From the NCBI GenBank assembly GCA_002683735.1, contig NYTZ01000078.1:5591-10715 (forward strand): a DNA stretch of 5,125 bases, given 5' to 3'. Source of the stretch: Flavobacteriales bacterium (GTDB lineage Bacteria > Bacteroidota > Bacteroidia > Flavobacteriales > UA16). The position numbers were made by a program, and so were the translations under genes. Below are positions 2,165 to 5,125 of this stretch, one piece after another. Position 1 is the first letter of the stretch. Each line of letters starts with the position of its first letter. The notes below the pieces were generated by a model. It searched no databases. It was not told the DNA's origin and was given only the letters and a program-made list of their open reading frames with translations.

Positions 2165-5125
2165 TCATTCCGTGACCATGAATTGCTTGACAATACTGGC
2201 CTCGCGAGAGCTGATGCGGATTTGGTATACACCGCTCTCCAACGTGCTGGCTGGGATGTCGAGCGTGTAGCTTTGGCCCTTGTCGACCTGACCGTTGTAC
2301 AGGTTCGCAATGAGCATGCCGGAAGCGTCGTGCAGGGCCACTTCAATCCGCATGGCTTGGAGGACGTTGAATCCGATTTGTGCAAAGTCCTGAGTCGGGT
2401 TCGGCACCACGTGCGAGACCTGGATGGGTCCGCGCGCCTCGGCGGCATTCATGCTGGCCATCATGTCGGAAGCGGCAGACGGGGTTCCGTCATCCACAAG
2501 TCCGGTCTCCACGCCATCTGGGTCGCAGACCTCGCCGATGACATTCACGGTGTAGCTGAACTCAGCCGCATTGGCACTGCAATCCGTGGCCGTGTAGTCG
2601 TACTCGATCTGGTACGGAAGCGTGCAGTCAAGGTCGCCGAAGAAGTCTCCCGACCCCATCACCGGAGTGTTCTGGTGCATTCCGGAGAACACGAACCAAC
2701 CGCTGTAGCCATAGTGCTCGTTCATGTTGTTGGCACCGAGTCCCACCTGGAAACGGTAGTACTGGTTGGCCGGCTGGTGCGTGCAGGACAGGAAGCTTCC
2801 GTCATAATCGCCCCAACCCGTCATTGTGCCGGAGGAGAGGAACCAGTAGGCCCAGTTCTCGTGGTCGTCCATGAGTTGGTCGCAATCCATCTTGTAGCTG
2901 GTCGGGAAGTCCTGGTCGGACCAGGTCTCGTAGTCCATGCCATCCGACAGCGTGAAGGCCACGTGCCAACCCGCGTTCGGGTTGCTGTTGTCGACCACCG
3001 TCTCTTCGATCAGCCAATCGCCATTGGGCAGCTGGCTCACCAAACCGGTCTCCATCGTGGAGTAGAATTCTCCGCCGATGAAGTTGAACATGCGGACGGC
3101 ATGGGTCTCGTAGCCGTTGCAGGTCTCGCCCTCGTCGAAGGCAGCGGGCGTCTCCGTGGTGCAGTACTGGACCACACTGTCATTCGGGGCGTACTCGCCG
3201 ATGGAGGTGGTCTCCAGCTCGAGGCTCACATCCCCGCCACAGTTGTCCAGGGCCATGACATCACAAGGAGCGGTCTCCGGGAGCAGGATGCCACCGGTGT
3301 AGTCTTCTGCACAGACCTCCACTACTTCGCCGTCACCGATGCCGCACACATCCACCCAAGTGGGCGCTTGCTCGTCCAACACCGTGATGACGATGCTGGC
3401 CTCGGCCACGTTGCCACAGTCGTCCGCCGTCATGTAGTTGTAGTTGATGGTGGCGTTGCCACAATCGTCTAGATAGGTCGTGTCGACCAAGGCCTGCAGG
3501 AAGGGGGACTCGTCACAAGCGTCAATGCTCGTGGCTTCGAGCATCGGAGCGTCCTCCATGCAGGACACAGTGGTGTCATGCGCGGCCAAGCCGCCGGCGA
3601 ACGTGATGTTGAGCTCGGGAGCCAGGGTGTCGATCACTGTGATGACCTGGGTCCAGGTGCTGGCATTGCCGGCGCAGTCGGTCACGGACCATTCGCGGGT
3701 CAGCTGGTAGCCGTCGTCGCAGTCTCCACCTTCGAAGGTTTCTCCGAGGTAACCGTAGTTGAGCGCATCGTCGCAGTTGTCCGTGGCTTGCAGCTCGAAC
3801 AGGTCGGCCGGGGCCGGAACAGCATCACAGGACACCGTCATGTCGGCAGGACCGCTGAGGAAGGCTGGAGCTGCCGTGTCGACCACCGTGATGGTCTGGA
3901 CATGGCTTTCTTCGTTTCCAGCGCAGTCGGCCACGCTCCATGTTCGGGTCAGCGTGTAGTTGTGCGGGCAGGCATCGTCGTCGGACATCACTTCCTCGAA
4001 CATCACCATGACGTCGGGGTCACAGTTGTCGGTCGCCGTGAGGCCATCCGCATTCGGCACTGCATCGCAGGTCACTGTCATGTCGGCAGGCAGGGACTCG
4101 TTGAACATCGGCGCCACCTGGTCGATCAACACGATGGTCTGCTCGACCGTCTTGTTGTTGCCGCACTCGTCCAAGGCGGTCCAGATGCGGACGACTTCAG
4201 CCGTGCCGGGACAGTCGTTGATCAAGGTGATGGAGTCCGTGTAGCTGATCTCCACTTCGCTGTCACAGTTGTCGATGGCTTCAGCAGCACCGAGGCTTCC
4301 CACCGTGTAGTCGTGGTCGCAAGACAGGGTCGTATCCTGGGGGATAAAGGTGAAGACAGGAGCCTCCGTGTCCACCAGGTTGATCGTCTGGATCAAGGTG
4401 TCGCTGTTGCCGCAGGCATCCGTGGCCACATACGTGCGGAGGTAGCTTCCGGCGCAAGAGCCGTTGAACTCGTTGTCCGACAGGATGGCGAGTTCCACCG
4501 CGGCATCACAATTGTCGCTGACGGTCGCGAAGAGCGTGTCGACACCCCACTCGTCGCAAGGCATCTCCACTTGAATCGGGCCTTCGATGACCGGAGCCAC
4601 GGTGTCGACCACACTGATCGTTTGCATGTGCATGATCTGGTTGCCGGCACAATCGATTGTGCTCCAGGTCCGGACGATCGTTTGTTCCTGAGCACAGTCA
4701 CCGTCCATGGCATTCTCCGCGTACATGACCTCGAGGTTGTCATCGCAGTTGTCGGTGGCGGTCAGCACAGCTGCTGCGGGAATGGCGTCACATGAGACGG
4801 TCGTGTCGCCCGGCAGGGCGCCCACCCACTCCGGAGCGAATTCGTCTGTGACCTGAATGGTTTGGCTGTGGCTGCTGCTGTTGCCGCAAGCATCCATGGC
4901 CGTCCAGGTGCGGACCAACGTCTGCGTACCCGGGCATTCGTTGAGGCCAAGAATCTCTTCGGAGAAGGTCACCATCGGAGCGTCGTCACACCCATCTAGG
5001 GCAGTGATGTCCGCCACGGCTGGGATGTCGAAGCACGGCACGGTCACGTCCTGCGGAAGCGGATCTTGGAATTCCGGAGCCGTGATGTCTTCCTGGCCAA
5101 TGTTCTGGGTGCAGGAGGCTTCGGA
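2165..5125 (-). CDS. Giant T9SS-secreted protein with HYR/Ig-like repeats and C-terminal sorting domain (3' part; N-terminus beyond the right edge)
   Basis: The frame is open from the right edge (first visible codon at 5125-5123) to TGA at 2167-2165, 986 residues. A GTG at 5047 could be scored as a start, but it lies inside a repeat (APEF...LPQDVTVPC), so the true start is outside the window. The visible part holds seven successive Ig-like repeats of 78-85 residues with the frame APxF...DxTVSCD...ATDNCD...C...RTWTxxDxCGN...QTIxVxD. An eighth repeat is apparently split by an inserted domain, and a T9SS type A sorting domain ends the protein. Each repeat keeps four cysteines, suggesting disulfides in an extracellular setting, and the chain is strongly acidic. 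Related Bacteroidota proteins are exported across the outer membrane by T9SS and then attached to or released from the surface. A role as adhesin or matrix protein is inference; no catalytic domain is seen. A terminator follows the stop codon. Confidence 0.95.
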   Translation of the reverse strand, partial: SEASCTQNIGQEDITAPEFQDPLPQDVTVPCFDIPAVADITALDGCDDAPMVTFSEEILGLNECPGTQTLVRTWTAMDACGNSSSHSQTIQVTDEFAPEWVGALPGDTTVSCDAIPAAAVLTATDNCDDNLEVMYAENAMDGDCAQEQTIVRTWSTIDCAGNQIMHMQTISVVDTVAPVIEGPIQVEMPCDEWGVDTLFATVSDNCDAAVELAILSDNEFNGSCAGSYLRTYVATDACGNSDTLIQTINLVDTEAPVFTFIPQDTTLSCDHDYTVGSLGAAEAIDNCDSEVEISYTDSITLINDCPGTAEVVRIWTALDECGNNKTVEQTIVLIDQVAPMFNESLPADMTVTCDAVPNADGLTATDNCDPDVMVMFEEVMSDDDACPHNYTLTRTWSVADCAGNEESHVQTITVVDTAAPAFLSGPADMTVSCDAVPAPADLFELQATDNCDDALNYGYLGETFEGGDCDDGYQLTREWSVTDCAGNASTWTQVITVIDTLAPELNITFAGGLAAHDTTVSCMEDAPMLEATSIDACDESPFLQALVDTTYLDDCGNATINYNYMTADDCGNVAEASIVITVLDEQAPTWVDVCGIGDGEVVEVCAEDYTGGILLPETAPCDVMALDNCGGDVSLELETTSIGEYAPNDSVVQYCTTETPAAFDEGETCNGYETHAVRMFNFIGGEFYSTMETGLVSQLPNGDWLIEETVVDNSNPNAGWHVAFTLSDGMDYETWSDQDFPTSYKMDCDQLMDDHENWAYWFLSSGTMTGWGDYDGSFLSCTHQPANQYYRFQVGLGANNMNEHYGYSGWFVFSGMHQNTPVMGSGDFFGDLDCTLPYQIEYDYTATDCSANAAEFSYTVNVIGEVCDPDGVETGLVDDGTPSAASDMMASMNAAEARGPIQVSHVVPNPTQDFAQIGFNVLQAMRIEVALHDASGMLIANLYNGQVDKGQSYTLDIPASTLESGVYQIRISSREASIVKQFMVTE
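2168..2422 (-). other. T9SS type A C-terminal sorting domain
   Basis: The last 85 or so residues start at IQVSHVVPNPTQDFAQIGF and continue through VALHDASGMLIANLYNG, YTLDIPASTLESGVYQIRI and the terminal SIVKQFMVTE. The order P-N-P, beta-strand 'ALHDASG' motif, 'L.SGVY.IRI' and a final basic-hydrophobic strand is the standard type A secretion signal of the Por (type IX) system. It directs export across the outer membrane and is normally removed by the PorU sortase. Confidence 0.92.
2630..3121 (-). other. Inserted ~160-residue domain within the eighth HYR-like repeat
   Basis: The repeat that starts at EQAPTWVDVC (upstream end 3373) reaches its third-cysteine region (CTTETP, then GETCNGYETHAV). 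It then gives way to a segment unlike the repeats: RMFNFIGGEFYS, NGDWLIEETVVDN, GWHVAFTLSDG, YWFLSSGTMTGWGDYDGSF, YYRFQVGLGANNMN, HYGYSGWFVFSG and GSGDFFGDLDC. After it the expected end of a repeat returns (YDYTATDCSANAAEFSYTVNVI, about 2530-2605). The segment is rich in aromatics and beta-strand-like alternation. I recall similar GTGDYxG/QVGxGANxxN segments in other large Bacteroidota T9SS proteins, but I cannot name a family with certainty. Boundaries are approximate. Confidence 0.65.
3374..5086 (-). repeat. Seven tandem HYR/Ig-like repeats (about 240 bp each)
   Basis: Approximate units on the minus strand are 5086-4844, 4843-4604, 4603-4370, 4369-4121, 4120-3878, 3877-3629 and 3628-3374, that is 81, 80, 78, 83, 81, 83 and 85 residues. 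Each starts after a VVD/VTD/LID-type strand at an xxAP motif and ends with QTIxVxD or a variant. The fifth and sixth units are most alike (PADMTVTCDAVP and PADMTVSCDAVP), and their DNA shares atgtcggcagg at about 4080 and 3840, exactly 240 bases apart. The seventh is the most degenerate: it has a longer start and lacks RTW. Confidence 0.88.

Noticed and set aside
2183..4795. Two long open frames on the plus strand opposite the giant gene (2183-3472 and 3578-4795), over 400 codons each.
   Set aside because: They are antisense to a convincing repeat protein, their translations are rich in V, H, R and G with no recognisable domain, and GC-rich repetitive coding DNA commonly leaves such a frame open.
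5045..5047. GTG as the start codon of the large protein.
   Set aside because: The frame stays open to the window edge, and the upstream codons (APEFQDPLPQD) form the normal beginning of the same Ig-like repeat, so the gene starts further right.

Overview
The window looks like chromosomal DNA of a fairly GC-rich member of the Bacteroidota, probably a Flavobacteriales-type environmental lineage. The main reason is a very large secreted protein built of HYR/Ig-like repeats that ends in a type A sorting domain of the type IX secretion system (T9SS), which is essentially confined to this phylum. Start codons without a clear Shine-Dalgarno sequence and promoter-like elements of the Bacteroidota kind (TAnnTTTG-like) agree. 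The exact lineage cannot be read from this sequence.

Everything supported is encoded on the minus strand, so transcription runs from high to low coordinates. (1) From the right edge to 2165 lies the 3' part of a giant T9SS-exported adhesin-like or structural protein. It has at least seven four-cysteine Ig-like repeats, then an eighth repeat apparently split by a roughly 160-residue inserted domain, then the sorting domain. An intrinsic terminator follows at 2101-2139. (2) 2024-891 is a complete 377-residue exported protein: signal peptide, EF-hand/dockerin-like loop, tail-fibre-like GGTGA segment, thirteen back-to-back 14-residue YadA-head-like repeats, and a C-terminal coiled coil. It has no visible membrane anchor or T9SS domain. 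(3) 817-744 is tRNA-Gln (anticodon TTG) with encoded CCA, followed by a strong terminator at 708-674. (4) 653-1 is the N-terminal 217 residues of an NAD(P)+-dependent aldehyde dehydrogenase resembling the ALDH8/2-aminomuconic (hydroxymuconic) semialdehyde dehydrogenase branch. It runs off the left edge.

The two secreted proteins may both belong to the cell surface or extracellular matrix, but nothing ties them into one operon, since a terminator and a likely promoter separate them. The tRNA and the dehydrogenase are housekeeping or catabolic neighbours. I see no mobile element, CRISPR array or defence system. The most unusual content is the architecture of the two exported proteins: an exact 252-bp higher-order duplication inside the YadA-like gene, and a domain nested inside an HYR-like repeat in the large gene.
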